DNA of 64,000 bases from Cyanobacteria bacterium FACHB-502. Its GTDB lineage: Bacteria; Cyanobacteriota; Cyanobacteriia; Elainellales; Elainellaceae. Shown here in pieces: positions 36,700 through 46,972 of this stretch. Position 1 is the stretch's first letter. The number at the start of each line of letters is the position of its first letter. Both the position numbers and the translations under genes were made by a program. Location: assembly GCA_014695325.1 (NCBI GenBank), contig JACJNZ010000039.1, positions 558,001-622,000 on the forward strand, read 5' to 3'. Below the pieces are notes generated by a model. It worked only from the letters and a program-made list of their open reading frames with translations. It had not been told where the DNA came from and did not search any database.

Positions 36700-37692
36700 A
36701 TGACTCCTGCCCAAATCATCGCCATTCTCGCCGTCGCGATCGCTACCTCCACGCCCCTGATTTTTGCTGCCGTTGGCGAAACGATTACCGAACGGGCTGG
36801 CGTCATCAACCTCTCTGCTGAAGGAACCATTTTGCTTTCAGCCATGGTCGGCTTTGCAGTCGCGAAAACCACTGAAGGAATGGGTACAGTGCCCTGCTTG
36901 CTGCTGGGATTTGGGGCGGCGGCGATTACGGGGGCAGCGATCGCGCTCATCGTGGCTTTTGGGGCACTGACGCTTCAGCAATCTCAGGTGGCGATCGGGT
37001 TTGTGCTGGCATTGCTCTGTGCCGATTTGTCTTCGTTTTTGGGCAACCCGTTTGTGCGAATTCCGGGGCCGGTTGTGCCCAGTTTCAAGCTGCCGCTGCT
37101 GCAAAATATTCCGCTCTTGGGACCGCTTTTGTTTCAAAGCGATTTGCTCGTGTATTGCAGCTATCTGCTGATTATTGGCACGGCGTTTTTCTTTTATCGC
37201 ACCCGTCCAGGACTGATGCTAAGGGCGATCGGCGAACAGCCTGCAGCGGCATTTGTGCGCGGAACGAATGTGGTGCTGATGCGCTATCTTTATACCCTGT
37301 TGGGCGGCGCGTTGATGGGCATTGCCGGAGCAGCGTTTTCGCTCGACTTCAAAGCGGGCTGGAGTCATCGGCATACCGCAGGCTATGGCTGGATTGTATT
37401 GGCGATCGTCATTTTCGGCGGCTGGAATCCGTTACGGGCTGCGTTTGGCTGCTATCTGTTTGGCATTCTCCAATCTTTAGCCAGCGTTGCCCAAAGTGCG
37501 TTACCCAACGTTCCCACGCAGGTTCTCACCGTTGCTCCATTTGTATTGATGATTTTATTCCTCGTATTGACTTCGAGTGAATGGCTCGAACGTCTCCTCA
37601 AACGTCTTCCGCCTGCTGTCAGTCGATCGATCGGGCAAATGATTCACAGTACGCCGCCTGCCGCCTTGGGACGGGTGTTTCAGCAGGATTAA
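36700..37692 (+). CDS. ABC transporter permease (nucleoside uptake, second subunit)
   Basis: This 330-residue protein resembles YufQ. It has GETITERAGVINLSAEGTILLSA near the start (key part GVINLSAEG), an internal RTRPGLMLRAIGEQPAAAF cytoplasmic loop, and multiple hydrophobic helices. It completes the importer. It follows the first permease by 120 bases, of which about 65 are a pyrimidine tract. It lies 24 bases before the Rieske oxygenase gene, which implies co-transcription with that gene. Confidence 0.9.
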   Translation: MTPAQIIAILAVAIATSTPLIFAAVGETITERAGVINLSAEGTILLSAMVGFAVAKTTEGMGTVPCLLLGFGAAAITGAAIALIVAFGALTLQQSQVAIGFVLALLCADLSSFLGNPFVRIPGPVVPSFKLPLLQNIPLLGPLLFQSDLLVYCSYLLIIGTAFFFYRTRPGLMLRAIGEQPAAAFVRGTNVVLMRYLYTLLGGALMGIAGAAFSLDFKAGWSHRHTAGYGWIVLAIVIFGGWNPLRAAFGCYLFGILQSLASVAQSALPNVPTQVLTVAPFVLMILFLVLTSSEWLERLLKRLPPAVSRSIGQMIHSTPPAALGRVFQQD

Positions 37693-37716
37693 ACAGGGTT
37701 AAATAGGAGGAACACG

Positions 37717-38718
37717 ATGCAGCAAACTGTTCAGCAGAAAGCTCTAGCGGATTCTGTGATCTGGAATGACTGGTATGGGGTTGCCCGTTCCGTCGATCTT
37801 CAGCCGGGGGTTCTCGTTCCTGTGCGTCTTTTGGATGCCAATGTGGTACTTTGGCGGACTGAATCGGGTGAGGTTTGTGCCTGGGACGATCGCTGTCCCC
37901 ATCGCAGTGTGCAGCTCTCTCAGGGAAAAATTGTCGATGATCGCGTCATTTGCAGCTATCACGGGTTAGCCTATGCCCCGGACGGTCGATGTGTTGATGT
38001 GCCTGCTCATCCAGATTACATTCCGCCCAAGCAAGCCTGCGTTCGCCGCTATGCCGTGCAGGAAAAATATGGACTGGTGTTTGTTTCTCTAGGAGAACCG
38101 CAGCAGGAGATTCCCGACTTTGCTGAGTGGCATGATCCGGCGTACGGTCGCGTGATTACTGGACCTCATCCCTGTAGCGCGAACGGCTATCGGGCGATCG
38201 AAAACTTCCTCGACGTGGCGCATTTCTCCTTTGTGCATGAGGGCATTTTGGGCAGCCGCGAAAAGCCGGAAGTGGGAGATTACCAGGTGACGATCGATCA
38301 GTCTGGCGTGTGGCTCCACGACATTCGCTACTGGCAGCCCGACCCCGACGGTACAGGGCAGGGTGCGTTTGTGCAGTATGACTACTGGGCACTGCGTCCA
38401 CTCGTTGCCGTGCTGCGAAAGACAATGCCAAATGGACATTTGCTCAATATTTTCTACTTTGTTACACCGGTCAGCGAAGTTGAGATGATTGGCTGGATGT
38501 GCCTCACGTTCAACTTCAAAGAAGAAATGGATGAAGCTGCCGCCCAAGCATTTCAGGAAAAAGTTTTTGCTCAAGATGGTGCAAACCTGGAATCCCACTC
38601 GCCTCAACAATTGCCGCTCTATACCCCGCAGCTCGAATTTCATTTGCCCTGCGATCGAGGGTCGCTTGCCTATCGCAAATGGCTCAAACAGTTAGGCGTT
38701 ACTTATGGCACGATCTGA
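37717..38718 (+). CDS. Rieske non-haem iron oxygenase (VanA/PaO-like)
   Basis: This 333-residue protein has AGGAGG just ahead of the ATG. The Rieske cluster ligands are Cys60-Pro-His62 and Cys79-x2-His82 (CPHRS and CSYHG). The mononuclear iron site follows the N-x2-D-x2-H-x4-H pattern in NFLDVAHFSFVHEG (Asp166, His169, His174). The size and single-chain form resemble oxygenase subunits that demethylate or hydroxylate aromatic or heterocyclic compounds. A reductase or ferredoxin partner is not adjacent; photosynthetic ferredoxin could serve. Because it is tied to a nucleoside-type importer, a modified purine or nucleoside is a reasonable guess at the substrate, but this is inference. Confidence 0.9.
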   Translation: MQQTVQQKALADSVIWNDWYGVARSVDLQPGVLVPVRLLDANVVLWRTESGEVCAWDDRCPHRSVQLSQGKIVDDRVICSYHGLAYAPDGRCVDVPAHPDYIPPKQACVRRYAVQEKYGLVFVSLGEPQQEIPDFAEWHDPAYGRVITGPHPCSANGYRAIENFLDVAHFSFVHEGILGSREKPEVGDYQVTIDQSGVWLHDIRYWQPDPDGTGQGAFVQYDYWALRPLVAVLRKTMPNGHLLNIFYFVTPVSEVEMIGWMCLTFNFKEEMDEAAAQAFQEKVFAQDGANLESHSPQQLPLYTPQLEFHLPCDRGSLAYRKWLKQLGVTYGTI

Positions 38719-38751
38719 TCTAATAACGTATTAATTTGAGTTAGAAATTCT

Positions 38752-39114
38752 ATGTTTCAGCGCATTGTTGAACTGATGTATTTTGTACCCGATCGTCATG
38801 AAGCAACCGCTTGGTATGCCAAACTATTTGATGCTCCCATCACCTATCTCGATCATCCCGATCATTTTTTTGTGTTGGTGGGTGATCAGGAAATCTGGTT
38901 TAGTGAAGCCGATCGCAAAGTCTCTGCCGGAACTGCCGGGCAGGTCGCTTACTGGCGTGTTGACTGTTTCGATACTGCACTGGAAAAAGCGATGCAAATG
39001 GGTGCAGTTTTATATCGCGGTCCGCTCGATCGCGGCGATGGAAGCTGGATGTGCCAGGTCAAAGATCCGTTTGGCAATTTGTTAGGTTTCTTTGGGACTC
39101 GACGCAGCGAGTAA
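38752..39114 (+). CDS. VOC-superfamily (glyoxalase/dioxygenase-fold) protein
   Basis: This 120-residue protein has VELMYFVPDRHEATAWYAKLF at the start, matching VOC domains. The end is KDPFGNLLGFFG, the usual last strand, where a metal-ligand Glu would often be found; here the position reads LGFF, so metal binding is uncertain. It follows the Rieske gene by 33 bases and probably works with it, for example on the oxidised product. The reaction is not known. Confidence 0.8.
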   Translation: MFQRIVELMYFVPDRHEATAWYAKLFDAPITYLDHPDHFFVLVGDQEIWFSEADRKVSAGTAGQVAYWRVDCFDTALEKAMQMGAVLYRGPLDRGDGSWMCQVKDPFGNLLGFFGTRRSE

Positions 39115-39116
39115 TA

Positions 39117-39395
39117 CTATTCGGGTCGCGTATTCTGCTCGATTCGACTCAGTAAATCAACGATCGCAATCAATCCCTGAGTTGCTAAATAAATAATTCC
39201 AATCAGCACGACAATCAGCAAAAACAAAACCATAATCAGCGACAGCGGAACGGGTGCGCCGACCACTCGAACACTGGTTAAAAAGAAAACGACGATCGCT
39301 ACAATCAACAAACAGCCGACAATTTGAAGGGTTTTGGCGATCGCAACAAAGCGAGTATAGAGACGTTCAGATTCTAAGTTTTCAGGAGTCATCAT
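39117..39395 (-). CDS. Small membrane protein of unknown function
   Basis: This 92-residue protein (two adjacent Met starts at 39395 and 39392) has two membrane helices: TLQIVGCLLIVAIVVFFLTSV and LIMVLFLLIVVLIGIIYLATQ. The C-terminal part is amphipathic and acidic (SRIEQNTRPE). It is convergent with the VOC gene, with two bases between stops. It lies directly after the chlB terminator and so is probably transcribed from its own start. Confidence 0.6.
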   Translation of the reverse strand: MMTPENLESERLYTRFVAIAKTLQIVGCLLIVAIVVFFLTSVRVVGAPVPLSLIMVLFLLIVVLIGIIYLATQGLIAIVDLLSRIEQNTRPE

Positions 39396-39400
39396 TCAAC

Positions 39401-39434
39401 AAAAAATAAGGGCAGGCTTAGCCCACCCCTTATT
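39401..39434 (-). terminator. Terminator of chlB
   Basis: On the minus strand AATAAGGGGTGGGC and GCCTGCCCTTATT form a stem around TAA and are followed by TTTTT. It lies about 45 bases beyond the chlB stop. Confidence 0.85.
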
Positions 39435-39478
39435 CTAAAGGACTTCACTCATTCTGATGTCAAACACCGTCTCAAAAC

Positions 39479-41005
39479 TTATGCACCAACTGCTTCTTTT
39501 GCAGCATATAAAACCTCAGCCGTAATCGATTCAATTCCTCGATCGCGGGCAAACTTTTCGGTATTTCGCTTCACTTTGCCGCGCACAAATCCGGGAATTT
39601 TATTCAGTTCGGCTAAGCCATCTTTGCTCCAGTTGAGGTCAGATTCTGCCGACATGCCTTTGGTAATCACTTCTTTGGTATCGTGACCGCCAAAGATTTC
39701 CAGCAGGTGATCTTCCATGCCCAACGTGAAGGAGTTATACACCAGATCCACAAGCTGGTTTGCGCCTTCATAGCCCACGTACGGACGATAGCCAACCGGG
39801 AAGTTCTGAATATGAATCGGAGCCGCAATCACGCCGCAGGGAATATCCAGACGCTTGCCGACGTGGCGTTCCATTTGCGTTCCAAAAATGGCGGCAGGTT
39901 CTAAACGGGCGATCGCATTTCCGATTTCGGCGTTATCTTCGCTGATTAAGATTTCATCACAGTATTCGCTGACCTGTTCCCTAAACCATTCCGCATCGTA
40001 TTTACAGTACGTTCCCGCCAGCACAACGCGAATGCCCATTTCTCTTGCCAAAACTTTCGTTAAAGCAGCCGCGTGCGTATTGTCGCCAAACACGACCGCT
40101 TTTTTTCCAGTCAGGTTCTGACAGTCGATCGATCGCGAAAACCAGACCGCCTGCGACACAAATCGCGTTTGCTCATCGATAAAGGGTTCGTAATCTGCGC
40201 TGTGCCCTTGTGCGTTGACAATTTGCTGAATTGCCCGAATGCACCGTGCCGTTTCTACGACACCCATCGGCGTGATATCCACAAACGGAGTACCAAACTG
40301 CGCCTGCAAATATTCAGCGGTCATCAAGCCCAGTTCACGATAGGGTAGCAGGTTAAACCAGGCGCGCGGCAGGGTTTTCAGCTCATGCACCGAAGCCTGG
40401 TCAGGAATCACGACATTCACCTCAATGCCCAGATCGCCCATCAGCTTTCGCAGTTCGCGGCAGTCGTGCTGATTGTGGAAGCCCAGGGTTGAGATACCGA
40501 TGATATTCACCGAAGGTTTCTCGGTTTTGTCGGTGATCAGTTCACCTTTTTTGCGAGCTTTGTCGATGTAGAACCGAACGATTTGCTGAAGCGTACGATC
40601 GGCTGCCTGAAGCTCATTGAAGCGATAGTGATTCACATCCGCCAGCAGCACATCGCCTTTTGCCTCGATCTGGGCACGCTCGACAAAGTTTTGCAAGTCT
40701 TCCTGAAGAATGCTGGAGGTGCAGGTTGGCGTCAGCACAATCAGATCGGGGTGCTCTTCGGCATCTTTGCGTGTGATGTTGTCCACCACTTTTTCCTGCG
40801 ATCCCCGCGCTAATACATGGCGATCGACCACGCTTGTCGTCACGGGCGTAAAGTCGCGCTCTCGCTCCAGCATGGAACGCATGACGTTAAAATAATCGTC
40901 CCCCAGAGGCGCGTGCATGATGGCATGAACGTTTTTAAAGGAGCTGGCAATGCGTAGCGTGCCAATGTGAGCGGGTCCGGCATACATCCAGTAAGCCAAT
41001 TTCAT
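39479..41005 (-). CDS. chlB: Light-independent protochlorophyllide reductase subunit B
   Basis: The 508-residue protein starts [20 protein letters not shown] and contains the cluster Cys in [54 protein letters not shown] and [20 protein letters not shown] (key part [10 protein letters not shown]) follow. With ChlN it forms the nitrogenase-like catalytic component that reduces protochlorophyllide in the dark, fed by ChlL. ChlL and ChlN are not nearby, which is normal in many cyanobacteria. It is transcribed alone, with its own terminator. Confidence 0.98.
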   Translation of the reverse strand: MKLAYWMYAGPAHIGTLRIASSFKNVHAIMHAPLGDDYFNVMRSMLERERDFTPVTTSVVDRHVLARGSQEKVVDNITRKDAEEHPDLIVLTPTCTSSILQEDLQNFVERAQIEAKGDVLLADVNHYRFNELQAADRTLQQIVRFYIDKARKKGELITDKTEKPSVNIIGISTLGFHNQHDCRELRKLMGDLGIEVNVVIPDQASVHELKTLPRAWFNLLPYRELGLMTAEYLQAQFGTPFVDITPMGVVETARCIRAIQQIVNAQGHSADYEPFIDEQTRFVSQAVWFSRSIDCQNLTGKKAVVFGDNTHAAALTKVLAREMGIRVVLAGTYCKYDAEWFREQVSEYCDEILISEDNAEIGNAIARLEPAAIFGTQMERHVGKRLDIPCGVIAAPIHIQNFPVGYRPYVGYEGANQLVDLVYNSFTLGMEDHLLEIFGGHDTKEVITKGMSAESDLNWSKDGLAELNKIPGFVRGKVKRNTEKFARDRGIESITAEVLYAAKEAVGA

Positions 41006-41381
41006 AAACCGAAAATCTCCGTATGCTGAGGGTCTTCACTCGACAAGGCAACGAGGCTGAGGATCAAGGTTGAAGCTGTTCTTGATTGTCTCAAACCTAC
41101 GGCAAACTGGGGAAAGCACTTCTGCAGATGCTTCACATATTTTGGCGTGGAAACGATCGCTCAAACTGTTCTCCTGGTTCGGCTGCGGCGTTTTACATGT
41201 GGGGAGAAGGAGGGCGATCGGGCAATAATTCTTGATGCTTCGTTACCGATTTTCAGAGATTGCTAGCAGAGTCGGGATTAACATCGATTCGAGTGAGGCA
41301 GAGCGTAAACCGACCCTTTGTTAGAGGTCGATCGCCTTACTCAACCTTTAGCCTGAAAGAGCCGTGTCCTAAAATTTCCTC
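41006..41381. other. Divergent region between chlB and a small membrane gene
   Basis: No gene is supported in these 376 bases. They should contain the chlB promoter and leader. I cannot point to a specific operator. Confidence 0.4.
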
Positions 41382-41549
41382 ATGAATCCGATCGTTACAG
41401 TGATTTTGCTGGCTCTGATTCTGGTTACGATCGTCTCTCCATTAGCTGCGCTTGCACCCTTGATGCTGATTGCAGCGTTTAGCGTACTGGCTTGGATGGG
41501 CTGGACGATTATTCGCGCCTTTTTTACGGGAGAAGTTGAGGGACGTTAG
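41382..41549 (+). CDS. Very small membrane protein
   Basis: This 55-residue frame starts at ATG 41382. The product is almost wholly hydrophobic (MNPIVTVILLALILVTIVSP, then LAPLMLIAAFSVLAWMGWTI) and ends IRAFFTGEVEGR. It probably forms two short membrane helices. I do not recognise the family, but the composition and clean ends favour a real gene. Confidence 0.55.
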   Translation: MNPIVTVILLALILVTIVSPLAALAPLMLIAAFSVLAWMGWTIIRAFFTGEVEGR

Positions 41550-41619
41550 CAGCTATCGGGAATCGCTCTCTAACTAAAAAGCTCTCTAAGAAGGGGCTAG
41601 GGATGAGGACAAATCTCAC

Positions 41620-41655
41620 TCACAAAATTAGAACTGATCACAAAATTAAAACCGG
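41620..41655. repeat. 18-bp imperfect tandem duplication
   Basis: TCACAAAATTAGAACTGA is followed by TCACAAAATTAAAACCGG. Confidence 0.7.
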
Positions 41656-41801
41656 ATAGATGCAGTTTTCTGGCATCCCTTTTAGGATGGAGAGTGATCG
41701 GTTAGATCAGGCGTTCTAGTCTTTTAACGTGCCCAAAATAGGCATTTTCCAGGCTGGAGCGTCTATGGTCTAATGATCATCGTGTCGCCTATCCTCCTTC
41801 C

Positions 41802-44507
41802 ATGACGGACTCTGCATCTCCCGATTTCTCAGAACTCACCAAAGATATTCCCGATCGCCTGATTAAGTATGCCGTGCGCTACGCCAACCATCGGGCAGTG
41901 AATCGGAATGATCTGACTCCGATGATTCGGCACTATGTCGAGATGAAGGATCAGTATCCACACGCGCTGCTGCTGTATCGGGTGGGCGATTTTTTTGAGA
42001 CGTTTTTTCAGGATGCGATCGTTGTTGCCCGCGAACTGGAACTCTTGCTGACTGCAAAAGATGCGGGGCAAAAAATTGGTAAAGTTCCTTTGGCAGGTAT
42101 TCCCCATCATGCGCTCGATCGCTACTGTGCCTTACTTGTCGAGCGGGGCTATGCAGTAGCAGTGTGTGACCAAACCGAGGATGCCGAAGAAGCGCAGGGG
42201 CGATTAGTGCAGCGGGAAGTCACCCGCGTGATTACGCCGGGCACTGTTCTGGAAGAAGGAATGCTAAACGCGCGGCGCAATAACTTTCTGGCAGCAGTGG
42301 TGATTGCCGGAAATCACTGGGGGTTAGCGATCGCTGATATCTCAACCGGTGAATTTTTGACGACGCAGGCAAGCGAACTCGAACAGCTCACTCAGGAACT
42401 CATGCGGCTTCAGCCCTCAGAAGTGCTGGTTCCCACCAACGCGCCGGATCTAGGCGAACTGCTGCGACCAGGCGAAAAATCTTCTCATTTGCCAGAATGT
42501 CTACCGCCTCAGTTTTGCTACACGCTGCGCCCCCAAACGCCTTTTACCCTGACCGAAGCTCGCCAGCGGATTCTGGAACGGTTCCGGGTTCGATCGCTGG
42601 AAGGCATGGGCTGTGAGCATCTGGCACTCGCAGTTCGGGCAGCAGGCGGATTATTGGAATATTTGGAAGACACTTCTGAGCGCAAGTTTGGCGAAGCTCA
42701 GGCGCAAAAAGTTCTGCTTCAGCCGCTCTGCACTTATACGATCACGGAATTTTTGACGATCGATCATCAGACTCGGCGCAATCTAGAAATTACTCAAACC
42801 GTGCGGGACGGAACCTTTCACGGGTCGCTGCTGTGGGCGATCGATAAAACGGTCACGGCAATGGGAAGTCGGGCACTGCGTCGCTGGCTGCTTCAGCCGC
42901 TGCTAGACATTGGGGCGATCGAGGCGCGACAGGACACAATTCAGGAACTGATCGAAGACGGATCGCTGCGGCAGTCGCTTCAGCATCTACTCAAGCAGAT
43001 TTATGACCTGGAACGCTTGACCGGACGCGCCGGATCAGGAACGGCAAATGCGCGGGATCTGATGGCACTGGCAGATTCGCTCGATCGTCTTCCCGATCTG
43101 GCAAGCCTTGTGAAGTCGGCAAAGTCTCCTTATCTGGTTGCGCTGCAAACCGTGCCCGATATTTTGCAGGAGTTAGGCGGCAAGCTGAAAGCACACCTGA
43201 AGGAAAATCCGCCAATCCACTTGCAGGACGGTCAGCTCATTCGCGATGGCGTCAACGAAGACCTCGATCGCCTGCGGCAGCAAATCGACACCGATCAGAA
43301 ATGGATCGCGGAACTGGAGACGATCGAGCGAGAACGCACTGGAATTCCGACGCTGAAGGTGAGCTTCAACAAAACCTTTGGCTATTACATCAGCATCTCC
43401 AAGGCAAAAGCAGGCGAAAAAGTGCCGGAGGGCTACACGCGCAAGCAAACGTTGACCAATGAGGAACGCTACATCACGCTGGAGCTAAAGGACAAAGAAA
43501 CCGCGCTGCAAATTGCGAAGGATCAGGCAAACAAGTTGGAATACGACCTGTTTGTCAAACTCCGATCGACTGTCAGCGATCAGGCAGCTCCAATTCGGCA
43601 GGTGGCGCAGGCAATTGCGGCGATCGATGCCCTTTGTTCTCTGGCAGAAATTGCGGCGTTTCGCGGCTATGTGCGTCCCCAGATCGTGCCCACTCGTGAA
43701 TTGACGATCGCAGCCGGTCGGCATCCGGTGGTCGAGCAATCGCTTCCGGCAGGATTCTTTGTGCCGAATTCGACGGAAATGGGAGGCGGAAAAGGCGAAA
43801 CTGCGCCAGATCTGATTGTGCTGACAGGCCCAAACGCGAGCGGCAAGAGCTGCTATTTGCGACAGGTGGGGCTGATTCAGCTTTTGGCACAGGTAGGAAG
43901 CTTTGTTCCGGCAAATGGGGCGACGCTGGGCGTATGCGATCGCATCTTTACCCGTGTGGGTGCAGTCGATGACCTGGCAACCGGACAATCGACCTTTATG
44001 GTGGAAATGAACGAAACGGCAAATATTCTCAATCATGCCACGGCGCATTCGCTGGTGCTGCTGGATGAAATCGGCCGGGGAACGGCGACATTTGATGGAC
44101 TGTCGATCGCCTGGGCAGTGGCGGAACACTTAGCCAGCGAGCTTCGCGCCCGCACAATTTTTGCCACCCACTATCACGAGCTCAATGAGCTTGCCTCAAT
44201 TCTGCCGAACGTTGCCAACTATCAGGTGACGGTGAAGGAGCTGCCGGATCAAATCATCTTCCTGCATCAAGTACGTCCTGGTGGAGCCGATCGCTCCTAT
44301 GGCATCGAAGCCGGACGACTCGCCGGACTGCCTGCCTCGGTGATCGATCGTGCCCGTCAGGTGATGACGCAGATCGAGAAGCATTCCCGGATTGCGGTGG
44401 GTCTACGGCAGGGAACACTGCCCAAAGCAGACCGAAAGGCGCAGGAGCGCAATGGTCACTATCGAACGGTGGCTGAGCCGAGTGAACAGCTTGATATTTT
44501 TGGTTGA
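41802..44507 (+). CDS. mutS: DNA mismatch repair protein MutS
   Basis: The 901-residue protein is slightly longer than the usual 850-880 because of an N-terminal extension before [20 protein letters not shown]. The mismatch-binding Phe-x-Glu is in GDFFETFF. The ATPase has [15 protein letters not shown] (Walker A, in the form common in cyanobacteria) and [16 protein letters not shown] (Walker B), then [12 protein letters not shown]. It recognises mismatches. MutL is not in the window. It is transcribed on its own. Confidence 0.97.
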   Translation: MTDSASPDFSELTKDIPDRLIKYAVRYANHRAVNRNDLTPMIRHYVEMKDQYPHALLLYRVGDFFETFFQDAIVVARELELLLTAKDAGQKIGKVPLAGIPHHALDRYCALLVERGYAVAVCDQTEDAEEAQGRLVQREVTRVITPGTVLEEGMLNARRNNFLAAVVIAGNHWGLAIADISTGEFLTTQASELEQLTQELMRLQPSEVLVPTNAPDLGELLRPGEKSSHLPECLPPQFCYTLRPQTPFTLTEARQRILERFRVRSLEGMGCEHLALAVRAAGGLLEYLEDTSERKFGEAQAQKVLLQPLCTYTITEFLTIDHQTRRNLEITQTVRDGTFHGSLLWAIDKTVTAMGSRALRRWLLQPLLDIGAIEARQDTIQELIEDGSLRQSLQHLLKQIYDLERLTGRAGSGTANARDLMALADSLDRLPDLASLVKSAKSPYLVALQTVPDILQELGGKLKAHLKENPPIHLQDGQLIRDGVNEDLDRLRQQIDTDQKWIAELETIERERTGIPTLKVSFNKTFGYYISISKAKAGEKVPEGYTRKQTLTNEERYITLELKDKETALQIAKDQANKLEYDLFVKLRSTVSDQAAPIRQVAQAIAAIDALCSLAEIAAFRGYVRPQIVPTRELTIAAGRHPVVEQSLPAGFFVPNSTEMGGGKGETAPDLIVLTGPNASGKSCYLRQVGLIQLLAQVGSFVPANGATLGVCDRIFTRVGAVDDLATGQSTFMVEMNETANILNHATAHSLVLLDEIGRGTATFDGLSIAWAVAEHLASELRARTIFATHYHELNELASILPNVANYQVTVKELPDQIIFLHQVRPGGADRSYGIEAGRLAGLPASVIDRARQVMTQIEKHSRIAVGLRQGTLPKADRKAQERNGHYRTVAEPSEQLDIFG

Positions 44508-44722
44508 AGCTGCGGGGAGATTTTGAGATTGGGGGTGAAAGACTAGGGCTACTTCCTTTGTCGTTTATTTTGATCGATCGCATTCTTCCCTGCCGCGATC
44601 GTGGCTATAAAAGCTTTGCCTTGAGTAAAAAGGATAGAAACTTTTGCCAATGCCAATGCCGCTCCTAGCCAGAGGTGGCAAAATGAGCAATGACTCAGCT
44701 TGCAGCAACACTGTGAAACGCC

Positions 44723-45040
44723 GTGAAATACTTTTTTCTTTCAGAAGGATGGACGATCGGGCGCGTGTGGGAATTTGGAGGTCTATGGAATGAAGCAGCC
44801 TGGCGGCGTAAGCCAGAAATTCAGCAAACCAATCTTTGCATCATCGAAAACAGCGAAAAGCTGTGGCTCTATCGAGTTGAGGATGAGGTAATCATGGTCG
44901 AAGTTAAGCGGATCGACTCTGACAGCAGCAAGCCCGAAGCGCGATCGATCGGTCAGGTAGTGCTGAAACGGTTGATCGATGCAGACCAAGCGATCGAAAT
45001 GCTGGGCAAGTCTGAGGCTTTCTTTAAGGCAGAGACATAA
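44723..45040 (+). CDS. Conserved cyanobacterial protein of unknown function
   Basis: This 105-residue protein starts at GTG 44723 with the strongly conserved wording KYFFLSEGWTIGRVWEFGG, then LWNEAAWRRKPEIQ and LWLYRVEDEVIMVEVK. It is rich in Trp. No enzyme motif or membrane helix is present. Relatives with this opening occur widely in cyanobacteria, so I am sure it is a gene but cannot name a role. It is convergent with the HlyD gene. Confidence 0.7.
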   Translation: MKYFFLSEGWTIGRVWEFGGLWNEAAWRRKPEIQQTNLCIIENSEKLWLYRVEDEVIMVEVKRIDSDSSKPEARSIGQVVLKRLIDADQAIEMLGKSEAFFKAET

Positions 45041-45060
45041 CTTTTGATAAAGTAGCTTGC

Positions 45061-46431
45061 CTAGCGCGTTGAGAATGCCTCACTAAAGCGGCGAGTAATC
45101 GGCTCTAGCAGGAAGGTCAACACCGATCGCTGGCGAGTCACAAGTTCTGCGGTTGCCGCCATACCGGGCGCAAACGGAACCTCGCGACCCTGCACTTGCA
45201 TCGCTACTTGGTTAAGCTTGACCCGCGCTGAGTAAACCAAGCCTAAGTCCCTATCCAGCGTGGCGTTGGGGCTAATTTGCAGCACTTCTCCATCGATCAC
45301 ACCGAATTCCTGAAACGGAAAGGTTGCTAGCTTTACTTTTGCCCGCATTCCCTCATGGATAAAACCAATGTCACGGTTCAGGACTTTGACTTCCAGCACC
45401 AAGTTTTGACCTTCCGGCAAAATGGACAGGAGTTCCTCCCCAGGTTCAACCGATCGCTCTGCCACACTCGTCTGAATGTTATAGATCTTGCCGGCAATGG
45501 GAGCGGTAATTACTTGCCCCTCGCTGCGGAGCTGTGCCTGCTTGAGTTGACCTTCCACGTTTGAGAGTTCTTCACGCCGTTGGTTGAGCTGGGTGAGAAT
45601 CTCGCTCTGCCGCTGGGAGCCGAGCTGCTGACGGGCTTGTTGTGCGCCCTGATATGCTTGCTCTGCCTGGCGAATTGCTTGCTGTTGCCCTGCGATTTCT
45701 TGTTGCAGTGTGGAGACCCGATCTTGAGCTTCAGTGAGCCGATCCTTTGCCTCCAGATAATCAAAGCGGGGAATTGCGCCGTCAATTAATCCGCGCAGGC
45801 TGGATTCTCGCTCCTGGGCATTGGTGAGCTGGGTGCGAGCATTTACCAAATTTTCTTGCAGTTTAGCAAGCTGGGTGCGGGCTTCTTCGATCGCAGCAGC
45901 CTGTCTCTGAACTTCGGTGGCGGCGGTTGCTTGGCGGCTATCAAACTCTCGCAGCCGGGCTTCAAGGAGCTGATTTTGTAGATTGCTGCCCGCATCCATT
46001 TTGCCCGATCGCTCGGCTTCCAGACGGGCAATGTCTTGCTTAATCAAGTTTGCTGCCTGAGCCAGTCGCGTCACTTCAGATTCTGACAGGGTGAGGTCTT
46101 GCTCAATCAGCACATCACCCTTTTTAATTTCATCGCCCTCTTTGACCTTAATTTCTCGAATTACGCCACCTTCCAGTGCCCGTACGGGTCGCACTTGAGC
46201 AGCCGGAATCAGTTCGCCCTGAGTCACTGCTACTTCGTCTACTTTGCTAAAGTATGCCCAGCCCAAAGCTCCCAAAACGAGTGCCGTTAGCGTTCCTGCC
46301 AGCAGACGAGTATAGAGCGGCGGCAGTTCTCGTACCGCTTTGCCCAGCTCATAGGACAAATAATCTTCCGGGTTGACAAACTGCTGTCGCGTCTGGCGAG
46401 CTTGAGCCGGATTGTTTTGGTTGGCATCCAT
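45061..46431 (-). CDS. HlyD-family membrane fusion (periplasmic adaptor) protein
   Basis: This 456-residue protein has a cytoplasmic N-tail and a membrane helix at about 42-62 (LLAGTLTALVLGALGWAYF). A lipoyl half-motif (GGVIREIKVKEGDEIKKGDVLIEQD, key part VREG-like KVKEGDEIKKGD) is followed by a long coiled coil (residues 120-310, rich in Gln/Glu/Ala/Arg). The second lipoyl half is at AGKIYNIQTSVAERSVEPG. It would link an inner-membrane ABC exporter to an outer-membrane TolC-like channel. No exporter ATPase or protease is adjacent. Its 5' leader on the sense strand is pyrimidine-rich. Confidence 0.9.
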   Translation of the reverse strand: MDANQNNPAQARQTRQQFVNPEDYLSYELGKAVRELPPLYTRLLAGTLTALVLGALGWAYFSKVDEVAVTQGELIPAAQVRPVRALEGGVIREIKVKEGDEIKKGDVLIEQDLTLSESEVTRLAQAANLIKQDIARLEAERSGKMDAGSNLQNQLLEARLREFDSRQATAATEVQRQAAAIEEARTQLAKLQENLVNARTQLTNAQERESSLRGLIDGAIPRFDYLEAKDRLTEAQDRVSTLQQEIAGQQQAIRQAEQAYQGAQQARQQLGSQRQSEILTQLNQRREELSNVEGQLKQAQLRSEGQVITAPIAGKIYNIQTSVAERSVEPGEELLSILPEGQNLVLEVKVLNRDIGFIHEGMRAKVKLATFPFQEFGVIDGEVLQISPNATLDRDLGLVYSARVKLNQVAMQVQGREVPFAPGMAATAELVTRQRSVLTFLLEPITRRFSEAFSTR

Positions 46432-46615
46432 AGGATTCAGGCGAGAAAAGGAATGGGGAGGAAAACAAGGGAGTCAGGCAGAGTGTACCCATATCTGCTG
46501 CAATAAAACGGGGGCGTCAGCGTTCCACCCATTCTATCGCCGTCGTTTGGCTTCGCTGCGAATTAGTAGACGATCGTTGAGCTGGTTAAGTTCTTCAGCG
46601 CGTTCTGTTCATCTT

Positions 46616-46912
46616 CTAAGCCGAGCGCATGACTTCAAACTGCTTCAACCCTTCGAATGGTTCGTGGTTTACCGTCACTTCCTTCACGATCGCCGCAGGG
46701 GGACCCTGATGACACCAGCGCAGCATTTCCTCAACCTGATAGGCTGCCCCTTCAAACACTGCCTCGACTCGCCCATCGCGCAAATTTCGCACCCAGCCAT
46801 TCAGCTTTAGCAGTTGCGCCATGTCCCAGGTTGAAGCCCGATACCCCACCCCCTGCACTTTGCCCGCCACAAATACATGAACGCGAATCTGATCGTCTAA
46901 AGATAAACTCAT
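46616..46912 (-). CDS. acyP: Acylphosphatase
   Basis: A 98-residue product is read from the ATG at 46912, where GGAGG lies six bases upstream. It has the VFVAGKVQGVGYRAST motif with the catalytic Arg, and GWVRNLRDGRVEAVFEG with the catalytic Asn. It hydrolyses acyl phosphates such as carbamoyl phosphate. An in-frame ATG at 46930 is less likely because it would precede the ribosome site. It is located next to HlyD, with no obvious functional tie. Confidence 0.93.
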   Translation of the reverse strand: MSLSLDDQIRVHVFVAGKVQGVGYRASTWDMAQLLKLNGWVRNLRDGRVEAVFEGAAYQVEEMLRWCHQGPPAAIVKEVTVNHEPFEGLKQFEVMRSA

Positions 46913-46972
46913 CGATCGCCTCCGACTCAAACCATTCCAGAACTACCGTGATTGCCAATGCTCCATATCACC

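Noticed and set aside
43485-44129. 214-codon minus-strand frame within mutS
   Set aside because: It lies opposite the MutS ATPase motifs and is a chance frame.
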